Shown: piece by piece, positions 48,501-63,500 of the stretch
Layout: each line of letters opens with the position of its first letter
Position numbering within the stretch: the first letter of the stretch is position 1
NCBI RefSeq assembly: GCF_029227915.1
Contig: NC_079887.1
Coordinates: 23,805,650-23,869,649, forward strand
Length of the DNA stretch: 64,000 nt
Source of the DNA: Hydractinia symbiolongicarpus
Lineage: Eukaryota > Cnidaria > Hydrozoa > Anthoathecata > Hydractiniidae
Direction: 5' to 3'
Notes under the pieces: generated by a model
Databases searched by the model: none
Told to the model about the DNA's origin: nothing
Seen by the model: the letters and a program-made list of their open reading frames with translations, nothing else
Made by a program: the position numbers and the translations under genes

Positions 48501-51500
48501 AAAATGGGTATAGAAAAACATTAAGCATATTCCGTAATACTTCGAATAAACGCCCCCTTCTATTAAACGCCTCCTCTTATAGACGCCCCCCTTTTCAGTC
48601 ATTTTTTAAAAAAACGCCCTTCCTCATAAGGGGGCGTTTATTCGAGGGGATAGAAAAAGTATATGAAAAAATCAATAACTGTTATTGTTTTGCTCTTTAA
48701 ATTAAAAGCCAATTTTAATGGTGCTATTATAACATAGAAATTTCATAAATACAACTAAACACAATCCCTCATATTTGATACATCGGTAAAATATGGATCT
48801 TTTTTTTCTAAATCTTAGGTTTAAAGTTGTTTTTGCTTTTGAACTGGATATATTGTAAAGTTTATACTATACGTATTCTTAAAAACTGCAAAAAAGACGA
48901 AGTGTAAAAAATTTAATAAACGCCCTCTTCTTTTAAACGCCTCCCTCGATTAGACGCCCCCCCCAAAAAAAAAAAGAAAAAATGTCGGGCCTTTATTCAA
49001 AGCATTACGGTACTTTTTAAACTGGCATAAGTTTTTCCTCCCAAAGTTCAATGTTAGATGTTCTAAAGGTGTTTTTATGACACATGTTCTTATATGAGAT
49101 TTCAAAACTTATGTATTTATGTTTTAAGCTAGTCACTGAGGCATGATAATTTTCAAATGTTTAGAACTTTGAAAGATCCTTTTCCATTGTTGATTGAAAA
49201 ATAAACTGAATTCTTGTCTATGTATAAATCGTTTCTGTGACGTTCAGTTTCTGCGTTAAATCATTCTCGAGAAAAAGACTTTTATGCAGTAGTGAAATTT
49301 TTTTTACCTAGACAAGGATATTCAAACCAAGTATAAAAGACAGATCAATAATTTTTTTGACCTGAAAAAAAAAATGGGATAATAAAAGCATTTAAATGGA
49401 CTAAAGTTTAAGAAATTCTTTTCATTGTTTCTTATAAGTAAATGGCGCGAAAGTATGTTTTTGATGAGCGTTCGAATATATTTCATTTAAACTGTTATGT
49501 AATGAAACCAGGAAAAGAACACAACTTGCAAACTTATCATTGTTTTTTTTATGTACTTTTAGTCTATCATCGATTGCCTGTCAGAATGCTCCAGTTCCTG
49601 ATTTTGCAATCCACAATATTACAGTGACAAATACTGTTTATCGATTCCAATTTTTAATGGGAAATTACACATTTCGAGATAACATCGACTCGTTTCAGAG
49701 CTTAAGACTTGAATGGTTGCTGATGAACGGTAACGCAGTCCCTGCCAGCAACTGGGTGCAACTTGATGATACAACGAAAAGCTTAGTAGGGTTTATCAGC
49801 AAAAGCACTTACCAAAATCAGCCAGCCATTGGGTACGAATATGTACTGAAAGCTACAGATAAAGATGGGAATAGTGGCAGTAAGATATATAACTTCAAAC
49901 TTGACTCGCCACCAAGAGAACCGAACTATAAGCGCCTTTTAAAATTAACATCAACTAATTCTATTGTCTATGTTAGAAATTATGTTCAAATCCTGTTTGA
50001 CATACAAAATATTTTATTTCAATACGCTCAGAAAACAAACCAAGGCATAAGCGCACTAAGAAGTTTCATCACGGAGGAACTAAAGGTCACCAAGTCAAAC
50101 GGCGTGACCACAATTGACATGACATGGAGTATCACCCCATTCTTGTATAACCAATGCCAGTTGCAGACAATAATGAATTTAAGATCAAAAACAATTGGAA
50201 GTTACCTACAAGAATATACCAGCGCTTTTCAGCCGTTGTACCAGTTCAACAGTGAAGGAGAAATTTTTAGTAGCGTATGCAGCTATCTATCAGCAGATCC
50301 AGCTCGCGTCGGTGCTTCATTATCTCCATTTTCTGTCGTGTATGGTGTCCAGTTTTCCATAACAATACCTTCTACAGCATTTCTTCCCCCATTAAGTGCA
50401 AGTACAATGTCATTAACAGTCCAATTGCGTTCCTCAACCGGTGAAGCATTGACAAAAACCAGTTGGATTAATCTCAATGGCAATGATTTATCACAAGGTG
50501 TAAGATTGGAGGGGTATGCATCATACGCTGTTGCCTCGCAACAAACAAGTTTTTCATTTCGTTTGGTTGCTTTGACTCCTCTCCTTGTCGAAACCTACAG
50601 AAGTATAAGCATAAGTATTGGGCAATTCCAATCGATGCAAGAGAACTACATCGTCACGTTTTTGTCAAGTTCGGTAATCACTGCTCAGTATTCGACCTTC
50701 ATACGCAGCTTTATATCCACAATCTCAGCGTATTTATCTGTGTCTTCTTCCTCAATTATTGTTTACAGTTTTGAAAACACGCAGGCAAACACTGTTTTGA
50801 AATGGACGATAACAACTTTCACAACAGGCTGCGATATAAACCTAAGCACATCTTACACGTCGAAAATGATCGCATCGAATGGGCAACCAAACAATGAACT
50901 AAGCGTTTTGATCAACAACATCGGTTTCCCGCTGGCGCAAATTAACATCAAAGTTGGAGCTACATGTCAGAAGCCAGTAATTAATAACGCAATAGGACAG
51001 ATATCCTTTGCATGGGGAACATTCTTTCAGTATGTGATTGCAGCAAATGCCTACGTGGACGCAAGAGATGGCACTAACTTGAAATTCAGCATGTTTCAAA
51101 CTGGTAGCGCGTTTTCGTCTTCCAACTGGATAACTGTCAACAGCACAACAAGAACAATCTATGGTGTTCCTATCATAAAAAGCATTGTAAAGGGACGGAC
51201 GTATACTTTCACGTTAAGAATTACAAACAGTATTGGAAATTACATCGATGACAGCTTCACTGTTACAAGTAATATCGACCCTCCCGCGTTCAGCTACAGA
51301 TACAAAGTAAGGATCGAGTACAGCAGCTTTTATCAATCCATGGCTTCGGTGTTGTTTGGATTTTTAAACAGAATGTATGTCTATTTTCGTAACTCGAACA
51401 GAAATCAGTTACTCGTACAGGAGGTTATCTCATTTGTAAACGAAAGAAGAATGGAGGTGATATATTATAACACCAGCTTCAGAGTAACACCTTGCGACAC

Positions 51501-54500
51501 AAAAAGCATTGCAGTAGCTAATGCTTTACTGTTTGACGGTGTTAAGCCAAGTCCTTTACTAATAAATGCAATGAAACCGAACTTTAATGTTTTGGATATA
51601 AACAGCGTCTCAGGTTGCCCAAAGAATGTTCCACCTGCTATTAACGTCGCAAAACTTCCTGAAGAAGCTGGTCCTCATTCAATATCATGGGGAAATTACT
51701 TCCAAGCTACTTTATCCGATGACCTGTTCTTTGACGAAGAAGATGGCGGCACAAAAAATTTACTCATCACTTTCAAATCCATCTCGTCCAACTTTAATCT
51801 AGCATTGTCCTCATGGATTTATTATGATCAGGCAAATTTTACTGTATACGCAGTCCCAATGGACGCTACGTTTAACTTGCTCAGTGGAAATACCATACTG
51901 AAATATGTGCTCAGAGCGGAAGATAGCGGAGGACTTGGAGTGAGCACAGAATATATAATGCAACCAACAGGAGCTGTATCGAACTTTTACAGAATAACAT
52001 ACGTCATGGAAGTATACAATATAGCTGCTTCATCTTATGCTTATCAATTAATCACAATGTTCACAGACCTTTGGTCTATATTAGGTGCAAAGTACCAGCG
52101 GCAAATGTGTATAAGGAGTTATCAAGTCACAAGTGTGTCGGGTAATAATGGTATTGCAACTTTGGTGTGGACACCGTGTAATTTGCCAGTCCGCAGTTGC
52201 AACTTTGATATCATTAATGAAATAAAAAGCAAATTATTCGTGACTGGTACCACAAGTTTAAAACAAGAAGTAACAAAAAGATTCACTTATTTTACTATTA
52301 AAAGCGTAACAGACATTGGATCTGGAGCTTGTGGTTTAAACCCTCCAACAATATCATATCAAATACCTACAATTCAGATATCCTTTTGTGGTCTTATGAA
52401 ATACGCAATTCCACAGAATGCCTTCATTGATCTTGAAGATGGAAATACAGGAAATTTAAGGCTGACATTGACTGATGCCAGTGGAAATGCGATGCCTTCC
52501 TTTTCGTGGATATCTTTTGATGCATCGAAGCAGGAGGTAACTACACTTCTGCATCAGTCTATGTTTAACAATAACTTTCAAAGAGTGCAAAGGTTACGAT
52601 TGACTGCCACGGACAGATCTGGATTGAATACGACGCAAATAGTCACGTTTAATATAAACGGCAATGCCATACAGACGGATTATAAAGTTGAGTTTCAAGC
52701 GCGTCTATCATTCGTTGACACCAACGTGAATTCATTCATCAGGTTTGCAGAAAAAATGGGCAATTATTTCGGTGACAATGGCAAGGGATTTGAAGCAATA
52801 CGTCAAAGAAAAACAGCAGATGGTACAACTATTTTCGAATTTGGAAATTGCACGATACCATATTCGCCATGCAATGTTGTCGAAATGAACAGGTATAAAA
52901 ATAAATTAAAAAATTCTGATGGCTCGTGGAGACAGTCCTTTGAAAACAACTTATTGCCTGAATTTACCAAAGTCTTTATAACTGACAGCCTATCTGGTCC
53001 ATGCGCAGTTGATGAAGCACCAAAACTTGTAAACACTTGGGGTCCATTATATGTTGAGATATATAAGACTTACATCATCCAAGTTCCGGAAAACACTTTT
53101 TTCGACAAGGAAGAAGGAAACACGCGGAAACTTCAGTTGGAGCTACGAACAATAAGTGGTACTGCTTTGTCATCAAACTTTTGGGTGTCATTTAACTCTG
53201 TTAGTCAAACAATCACTATTGTAGCAACAAAAGCTGTTGCTGAATCGTTAGCGTCATCGAGACTAACATTAAATTTGTATGCCTATGATAGCAATCGTAA
53301 AAGCGCTTCCCAGCAGCTACACATCGTTATCAACTATTCAACTATTCCGACAAGTCACTACATAAGCATGCAGTTTACGACAGTTGGCTCGAGTTTTGTT
53401 ACGATTTATAATCAATTACGAACAAGGATAACTTCATACTTTCAAGACAACGTGGCAATAGGAACAGTTTTGTTTCATTCAGCGACAAATAACTTTTTAA
53501 CAACATTATCTGTCGTGTGGAGCAATAGAACAATATCATCCACCAATTGTGAAAACGAAAAAATCAATTACATGCTTTCTAAATTGTTTTCGTCAAACAA
53601 TATCGTTCATCCAGCATTTGTATTAGCATTGTCAACATTTACAATCTCTAAATTGTCGTTTTTCTACGATGGTATATGTGATTCTGAACGGAAACCACCA
53701 GTAGTTATGACCCAAATTTCGCCACTGACAACTTCGTTTTGTAATTACATTGAATATCTTGTACCTGCAAATACATTTTCAGATGTGTTAGATGGCAATA
53801 CAAGAAGTCTCTCCCTGGTTATGTTAAATTTGGACAACACAAACATAAATCTCAATTCTTTTGTTTATTTTAATGAGCAGACGCAGACCATACGTGTTAA
53901 TCCTTACGATACAGCCTTTACTAGTGTATTATTTCCAAAGCGGTATTCCTACTTGCTCAAGGCAACAAACAAACGTGGTCTATATGTCACTACAAACGTC
54001 CACATTGATATCACCACTGGTGCGCCGAATTACAGCTACTCGTTTCAAATCACTGGTACTTGGTTAAAACAACAGAATCTGACGCCTATCACCGACATTA
54101 TAGCAGAATTTCAATTAAAATCCAGTTCATATTTTGGATATCAAACGGGTAGTAATATTCACATAATTGATGTCATGAGACCATCGCCATTTTCAACAAC
54201 GTTTTCCATAAAAGCAACCAGTTGTTTAATTGGATATAACCCTTGCGATAACAATAACATAAAAACACTTCAACAAAAATTATTTTCATCGACTGGCACG
54301 TTTCATCTCGCCTATTCGCAAACTCTTTTACCAAACATACAACTGTTGTCGATTGCTGAACAAAGGATTGGTCCATGTAAAAAGCCGAACGAACCACCAA
54401 CACAGTTTCTTCCCATACCAACTGTAACTTTGAACTCTTGCTCTGCTTTTAGTTACAAACTAGCTCCGCAAACCTTCAAAGATGCCGAGGATGGTTTTAC

Positions 54501-57500
54501 GTTAAGTTACGTCATAATTTACGTTAACGGCTTGGCTATCAACTTGGACACTACCTGGATATACAATACCATTAATAAAGATATCTTAGCAACAGTAAAC
54601 AACGATGTAGTAATGGGTAGTGGCACTAACGGCTACATGATAACAATAAGAGCATTTGACAGTCAACAAGCGTTCGTTGATGCAACATGGAAAATAAACA
54701 TTGCAGGCAAAAAACATCAAACATTTTATAAAATCATTCTTGATGTCACATCAAAAACGTCTCTCCGACAAGCTTTCATAGAACGTTACTATTTGACTAA
54801 ATACATCAACAACTTTCTAAATGCTAACTATACGAATGCTATCAACATTGAGTTATTGCAAAATAACCGAATCCGTTTTGCATGGAGTTCCTGCAGCTTG
54901 CCTGACTATTGTGATAGAAACGCTGCAAATATTTTCTTCATGAATATGAAGGTTGGTAATAACTTTGTCACCGAGTTTGTTAATGCGCTATCTCCACGCT
55001 ATGTTCTAAATGATGTTTCAATGGAAACTCATGCAACTTGCAGAGGTCCTATTTCACCACCTATTCCATCAAGAACAACTTGGACACTAACTATTAATCA
55101 ATGTGGAGGAATGAATATGTTAGTTCCATCCAATATGTTTACTGACCCAGAAGATGGTAACACAAGGAATTTAGATACAAAACTTACGAAATCAACCAAC
55201 CAACCACTCCCTCACTGGATATACTATGACACCACGTCGCAAACAGTCAGGGCGTTTCCTACTAGAGCAGAAGCAGTGGCGTACCAAGCATCGCCATACA
55301 ACCTTAAGCTTACAGCAACTGATAAGACAGGCTTGTCAGCTTTTATTGATGTACCTATTATAATACAAGTTCCTGCCGAACCCAAGTATCTATTCCAATT
55401 TCAATATACCGTCTTAAACGTTGGCAATAGGATTCTGGAGTTACTGGCTTTTTCACAGAAGTTGTCCAACCATTTAACTGCACAAAGAAATCAGGTTGGG
55501 TTAATATCATATTCTTTCTCAACGACATCAACAACAAGAACTTTTAAGTATGGCAACTGTTCAATTTCATACAATCCCTGTGATCTGGCATCGTTAACAC
55601 AACTTCGAAACCGCTTTATCAACTCAAACAACTTCCCCAACACGGCTTTTCAAGCAGCAATGCTTCCGCAATACAATATGAGGTTTGTTCTAACAGAGAA
55701 ATTATTTCCATGCTCAGGCGTGGTACCAACTCCTCCAAGAGTTGTAAAACCAATTCCCACTTTACTTGTACCCATGTGTGGTTACTACCAATATTTAATT
55801 CCAGAAGATACATTCTACGATCCCCAAGATGGAAATACAAGAAAGCTGACGTTAAACCTGTTATCATCTTCTGGTCAGGCAATTCTTCGTAATTCCTGGA
55901 TACAATTTAACAGCCAAACTCAGACCATATATGCAATGATAACAGCATCAGACGCACTTGCAAATATTAATGGATTTCGTTACAGATTGAAAGCTGTGGA
56001 TAGCTCACAGCTTCCTGCTGAGACAACAGTTAACATACAAGCTACTGGCCAGTACGAAATAGCTCAAGAATGTCAAATTAAACTCGATTTATTGACGACA
56101 GCCACATCCAACAAAGTGGAGAGGATGCGATATGTAGCAGAAAAGTTGAAAGTTTTCTTTCAATTGACATCTGTGGGAGAGATTGCAATTTCAAATTATA
56201 TAGAACTTAGCAGTACTAAATTCCAGTTGTATTGGACCTACTGTTCATCAACCTATCAAACGTCTGCAACAAATGTTGCAGTAGATTACTCTTCCTTGAT
56301 CACAAAAATCTTAATGAAGTTATTCTTAAATGATCGAAAAACAATCGTGTCATCTTTCTACACGGCATTTGGGAGTGGTTATACGGTTGAAAGCGTAACA
56401 ACCCAGTTTAGTAAAAGATGTCAGGACCTACCTCCCATTGCCGATCCGAATACCAATCAAATCAAAATTACTCTTTCCAGTTGCGGCTATAATCAACGCA
56501 ATCTCGCGCCAACACTTTTTTATGATTTCGAAGATGGTGGCACATCGTCTTTGCAATTATCTATGTATTTAAGTGATGGTGCAACCCCAGTTCCGCTTAA
56601 CACCTGGGTTAACATTGACACCCAGTCACAATCAATCATTGCTGTGTGCAACGACAATGTGAGAGCGTTAGTACCTGGTTCTTACACGTTTTTTTTGAAG
56701 GCTAAGGATAAAAGTGCACAAACAGCTTCATTAAAAGTAATTCTTGAGAAATTTCAACAAAATCCAAATCAATTGTCACCATTTGAAATCACGTTTGAGA
56801 TGAAATACAATGGTCCTGCGACACGATCATTAACCTACGAAAGTATGTATGCCTCTGAGAGAATTAAATCATATTATCAAATAACCTCCAACCCAGCAGT
56901 TTTAATTAAAATGTATGATATAACCCATGGCTATACGAATTTTAGAAGATTAACTTGGACAACTTGTGAATACCAAACTTGCTCATCAAGCGTCATGTCA
57001 AAAACGAAAGCTTTATTGACAGATTCTGGTGTATTGCCTTCTCAATTTGTTAATTCTTTTCTCAGCGATTTAACAATTTATCGAGTGTATTACACGTCCA
57101 CCTGCAACCCGCCAAACTCACCACCGCTCAACTCCAATCCAATCCCACCTCTCCAACCGCAATATTGTTCTCTCTTTTCCTATCAAGTTACTAGAGCAAT
57201 ATTTTATGACAATGCGAATGGTGATGTTAAAAACTTAAAGGTGCAGTTATACGCATCTAATGGTTCAAAACTACCGAAAGCTTCTTGGATACAAATCAAT
57301 ACAGCTAAACTTGAAATTTACGCAGTAAATATTGCATCTAAATCCTCTCAAGTTTCATCCCCCTCTTTTGTGTTAAGAGCTACAAACAGTGGAGGACTAT
57401 CTTTAACGACGTCAGTAAAAGTTGATTTTGACAAAACACCATATACAGCTGACTGTCCAATCACAATGAGTTTTCAATATAAATATGTCACATCTGACAC

Positions 57501-60500
57501 AGCTGATATCGATGTAATATGGATTTTTGCAAAAACTCTCCAGAAGTACTATGGCGATGCAAATGTGATGATCAAGGTTTTAGATTTTTACCAATTAATC
57601 AACGGAGATTATCAAATCAAATGGAGTAATTGTTCGTTCGTGTATAACACCCAGGAGGAAGCAAATAAAGGACTTGCTGAAAAAGATCGGGGAGCGATTA
57701 CCCTTATATTCTCCAAGCTGCTTGACACAAACACACAACAAATAAATTCTAATTTCCGCAGCGCTATGCAAGAGATGTTTACTATCAAAACACTAACTGT
57801 AAGTTATCAGTGCATTGAAACAGATCCTTATCCGACCAATACGGATGATTACAAAATATATTTAAAGCCATGTGAACTAAATAAACATATATTGCCAAAT
57901 AATCTCTTTATTGATAATAAAGATGGAGATATAAGAAGCATGCAAATTGCACTTACTTACACCAATGGACAAATCGTATCCCAGTTGGAGTGGCTTCAAA
58001 TCAATACAGACACGAGTGGAAGAAAGTATATTTACGGAATGGTTTCAGAAAGCATAATGTTATCTGCTCCGCAGAATGGATTTCGATATTTGATCAGGTG
58101 CACTGACAGCTCAGGAAGAAGCGCAACACTACCGCTAATTGCCTTTGTTATCCAGCAAGGAGTATTGTCTAATAATATCTTTACAATTGGATTTAGAAGT
58201 TATATAACCGATACTAATCCTGCAGCTTATGTGCTTGCTGAAATCAGCAGTAAGATAGCAACGTATATTGATCCATCAGATACAAAAGTACAAGTGTTTG
58301 TTAAAAACTTCAACAAAGATTCATTTATTCAATTCGTGCGGTGCAATTTACCATGTAATGAAAACACTCTCAATGTGATATTCAATAAATTTCAAGTTAC
58401 TAAATACCAAACTATTCCTAATTTTCAACTAATACAAGCGCTGAGACCGCAATTTGACGTCAATTATGCATATGTAAGCGCACCTACTTGTGTAACTAAT
58501 AACAACGAAACAATAACACCTGAAAATTGTCCAAGCATCCAGCTGTTGACATGTGGTTGGTTCACAAAGCCATTATCATCTCAATGCTTCAGGGATTCCA
58601 CTGGCAGAAACACAAAGTCGTTCCTGACTACCATGCTGCAGCAGGACTTGGCAACAATTCCGAGATCGTCTTGGATACAATATGATATCATAAGTCAATC
58701 CTTTTATGGAATCCCAATTTGGAATCAAGTACTGGCAACACAAAATTACAAAATGAAAGCTACTCATCCTGCTTCTGGAAATTCAGTATTATCATCGATC
58801 AATTTTCAGTTTGATGGTTACTCTGCCATTAGTAAAAGTAATAATAAAGTCTGCCAAGTTACGTTGAAATTCGACGACACAATGGATAAAGGCATGATTG
58901 ATGTTACCATCATCAGGAAACTGCTTGAGAAAATTTCCGCGTTTTCAACATCAAACATTGGTATAAATTCCTATCTTGTGATGAACTTTATGAGATCTAA
59001 CAACGTTATGTCACTAACGTTTTCAAATTGTACATGGTTTCAATTAGTTAATAATCCAGGGAATGGGAATTCGGTATATCTTCAAGAAGTGATGAAAGTT
59101 TTAGGACAATACTTTGTTATAACCGGCACCACAATAGTTGGAATCAAACCATCTTTCAGATCTTACCTTGCTCCTGATTTTGTCTTCAGAAGTTTTTCAT
59201 CATCGGTCGGATGTACAAGTACACCTTCTCCGCCGCCTTTTGCCAATAAAGACCTGTTAGTCACACTCGAGCGAAGGTGTGGGAAATTCACTTATATTGT
59301 CCCAACTGACACATTTACAGATCCACGTTACGGCAATACAAGAGCTTTAAAATTAAATTTGCTAACCGCAGATAATCAAGAATTGCCAAAATCAACTTGG
59401 ATTAAATTGAATGACAGCCAAATAGTTTATGGTCTTATTGAGGAATCTGTGGTTCTGAATCAACCTGTTGGTGGCTACAAATTTTTACTTCGAGCGACCA
59501 ATCAAGATGGACAGTCTGCAACAGCAAGATTTACAGTGGTTTTACCAAGCCAACCATGGACAATTGAATTTTCATCATTAACGATATCATTCCGGATTGT
59601 TCCACCTCCTACTTATGACGTTGACTACAAACTGTCCTTAATTAACCAGCTAGAATCATACACTCTATTTCAGTCCATGCAAGAAGGTTTTTACATACAG
59701 TCATTTGTTAATGTTGGAAACGTCATTAACGCTAAGGTTGCTTATTGCTATCAATGTAGTCCTCTCAATTATGTAAACACAATGTATATCCAGCAAAAAA
59801 CTCAAAGTCTACAAGCTTGGTTATTAAACAAGTTCTCAGTGTATGAGCTAACCACAGAAATGCAATCAGACCAATTTGTAAACAATGCTTGTGTAAATGA
59901 AGACGATCCTCCCGTAACTCCATACAAACAAAACTTTGCACTGTGCTCGGAAAATATAATATTTCTTAGAGATATGTATAATCCGCTCGTTGACTCCTTA
60001 ACGGTCGAACTTTTAACAACTGATGGAACAATTGTTCCACTGAATTCATGGGTAAATCTATTGTCGCAGCCGTACAGAATTGTTGCATTACCCACTATGG
60101 ATATGATCAATATTCCTTACTACGAATTCTTCATTCGTATCAAAAGAAATAACATTGTTGTGGGAGATCTTCAACGATTACAACTTACCGTGGTGAACAG
60201 AATTCCATCCATTGGTCAAAAGTACACGTTGTCTTTAACCGGTAACAGCAACCAAGTCCAATCAGATGTCTCTTATATATCCTTCGCTTGGGGTTTAACA
60301 CAAAGGTATATCGGAGGCGCTAAAACACTACAACATATTAGTTTTACAAGAGTCAGCAATAATCCTGTCAGCTTTGTGCTATCTTGGTACAACTGCTCAC
60401 TCCCATGTGGCGATGACAATGTTCAAAATGTAAATTCAAAACTTTTTCAAAACAACGCTGTCAATTTACAATATTCTAACCTCTTCAGTCCAACGTACAC

Positions 60501-63500
60501 TGTATCATCCCTGACTACAATGTGTACGGACGACCCGCCGATTGTTAACGCTACGTATAACATCACTATACCAGCTTGTGGGGTTTACAAGCATAAGCTA
60601 CCAAATACGTTTGCATATGACTCTACCGATGGTTATTTGAACAATCTGAACGTTGAACTAAGAAATATGGACGGCAGTGCGATATCACGATCCTCTTGGA
60701 TACAGTTTAATTCTTTACAAAAAGAAATTCAAGCAATACCGAATAATGGTATCATAATGACGACACCAGCATCTGGATGGAGGTACATGTTATACGTGAG
60801 TGACCGTAACCAAAAGACATCGTTCAGTACTCTCTTTGTCAAACTTCAAAGAAGAGTGGATAATTTCGTGAAGTTGGACGTCTCCTTCAGAAGTTCCTAT
60901 CCTGCTACTACTAGTTATGTCAAAATACAAGAAAGCGTCATGCAGTTTGTTTCTACTTATATCGGTGACAATTCCATATCGGAGTATCAAAGTTATTCTT
61001 TCAAGAGAAGTGGAATAGCAGAAAATTTTGTAATGCAAATTTCTAACTGTACTGTCAACAGATACATGTGCGCATCACAAGATGCCCAATTAAAATTGCT
61101 TGAAGGTAAAATTAAACAAACAGATGGCTCTGTAAGCCCAAATTTTGCTTCATACGTTCAAACAACTTCCGGTGGACGTGTTGTTATCACTTCAGCATCA
61201 ATTAGTTACACCTACTCAGTTGATTTACCACCACAAATAAGGGAACCTATACCAACTGCTTATGTTACGTATTGTTCTGGAAGGAAATACAAAGTTCCAG
61301 ATAACACGTTTTCTGATGAGAAAGCATTAACGTATTCTATGAAGTCTCAAGGTAACAGTCAAGTACCTCCACTAAGTAACTGGGTTTACATGTATCAAAA
61401 CTCTATATACATGTTTCCACAAATGAGCACAAGGCCCGGCACTTATAAATACTTGATAACAGCGACAGACTCGTGTGGTCAGACCGCAAATACAGAGTTA
61501 ACAGTTGACCTTTCTGGTCAGCAAGAAACCTCAAGGTATTCCTTAACAATGCGCCTTCAAAAACAAAATTCGCTCCCTTATTCTTATGAAATATGGAATA
61601 TTCAAGAGACGCTGAAGAAATGTTACGATATGGTCTCGAACACTATTCGATCAGAATCATTTTTAATGTTTAACGGTTACATGGAATACAAATGGAGTGA
61701 TTGCGCCATACGTACTGATCCTTGTGACGTCAATAAAATAGACAAAATTAATTCCAACACTTTCTCCTACTCATTTGTTCTTAGTGATGAAATAAAAACT
61801 TGTTTTCAACCAAATTTGGTGCTTCAAAACGTCGTGGAAAATCGTTTATCAACATGCCAACCTACTCTTATCTCTCCAACTGCAAACTATGTAGTCCAAC
61901 TGAGAACAAGATTTTGCCAAAAGATGAACTTCCAGGTACCAATAGATGTTTTTTCAAGCACAAAGGACGGAAATACAAGAAATTTAAAACTTGAGTTGCT
62001 TATGACTAGCCTAGATCCGTTACCAGCTTCAGAATGGGTGCAATTTGATCAGGAAAATCAACTGATCTATGGATACGCAAGAACAGGAGAATCTATTGAA
62101 AGCGTAAAAACCAGTTACACTTACAAACTAAAGGCAACAGATAGTTCCGGCGCGTATTCCTTTACAAATGTTGTTATTACAATCATAGGGGAAATTCCAG
62201 CTTTAAATTACCTGTTGTCTTTATCTGCAACTAGCGTTGCCAGTATCCAGAAGAGCATTGACCAAGAAATTAGTCTAATGGCAATATTGAGAAATTACTT
62301 CAATAAGGAAAATATCAATGATGTTTCTTTCACAAGAGATTCAACATCATCCAGAGATTTTACATTCAAATGGACGTTTTGTCAATTTCCTAAAGCCACA
62401 TGTCCTTGCAACAGAACCCGAGAATATAAACAATTAATGCTTGAAACGAATACCATTAGAAGTATTATGCAGCCTAATTATGTTTTCAAGTCATGGACAG
62501 ACGAAAAGAAAGGCAATTGCCTTGAAAATGGAAATCCCGTTGCTATGACTCCAATACCAAACAATCTTATACCTGTAGGTCGATGCTATGGTAACGTTGT
62601 TCCACAAAACGCGTTTTACGATGCTGAAGATGGATGGACAAGGAACCTCACTTTGTATCTACGTAACATGCAAAATCAAGAATTCGCAAGAAACTTCTGG
62701 ATTCAGATGGATTCGCAAAAGCAGAAGGTTTGCGGGATATTAACAAATCAAGCATTTAAAGACCTTCGACTTGGAACGAAGAAAAATTATCCATATGAGT
62801 ATAATATTCTTGCTAGAGATAGCTGTCTGAATGAAGTTTCTAAAAAGGTGGTATCAACAATAGACATTGAAACGTATCCAGCTGATCTTCAATACGTATT
62901 TTTTATGGTACTGTACAAAAGGCAAGGAGATCTAATGTCTAACTGTTCTGACATCGACCGACTCATCTACAAAATAGCCGATTACAGTGGTGGATATAAT
63001 AAAACCGATATTATGGTTGAGTACATCACTGTTTATAATAGCACTGCTACAAACTTTACAGAAATAGCATGGAGTTACCGCAATGTGAGCGGCGGAAATT
63101 GCTCGAACAGCACTGTGAAGAATCTACAAGAAAGATTTGTTCGCGACAACAACCAAACAAATCCTAATTTTATTTCCTATATGCAACCGGAGTACGAGGT
63201 AGTTAGCGTTCGGGATGAGAAACGTGGCGCTTGTGTAGTAGGGCCAGCGGCTTTTGCTATACTTGGAAGCGATAATGATTTTGATTGGTGGTTTCTTTGG
63301 TTGCTGTTGGCATTAGCGTTGTTGTTTTTATTGGCCTGGTTGATATGGTTGTGTTGTCGCCGATATTGTCCAACATTCTGCCCAACTTGCTGTGGTCCTT
63401 GTGATTGCTGTTCCATTTGCACAAAATGTTGCATTCCATCTGGGAAATACGCATCTTTCGCTGAAGATGATCCAAACGATGTCTCTGGAGGTAGCTTTTG

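Larger units (their letters stand above)
45654..49562. other. Intron 1 of the giant gene
   Basis: 3.9 kb between the signal-peptide exon and the giant exon. It holds a strong AT-rich hairpin (46526-46593), a GACTAGTCG-family copy (about 47098-47215, followed by a GACGGACGGACGG run), a repeat shared with 35270-35430 (47540-47700) and a MITE (48532-49010). No additional exon in compatible phase stood out, though a small one cannot be excluded. Confidence 0.5.

Noticed and set aside
49442-49627. ATG-initiated frame at 49442-49627 as the start of the giant gene
   Set aside because: It is in a different frame from the giant exon, ends quickly and has no signal peptide; the spliced exon at 45598 fits phase and supplies one.
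52318-52332. Gly-Ser-Gly-Ala-Cys at the end of module 4 as a dystroglycan-type cleavage site
   Set aside because: It aligns with the final GSC strand of the SEA domain, which carries the conserved disulfide cysteine, not with the GS turn before the W-T-N strand where dystroglycan is cut.
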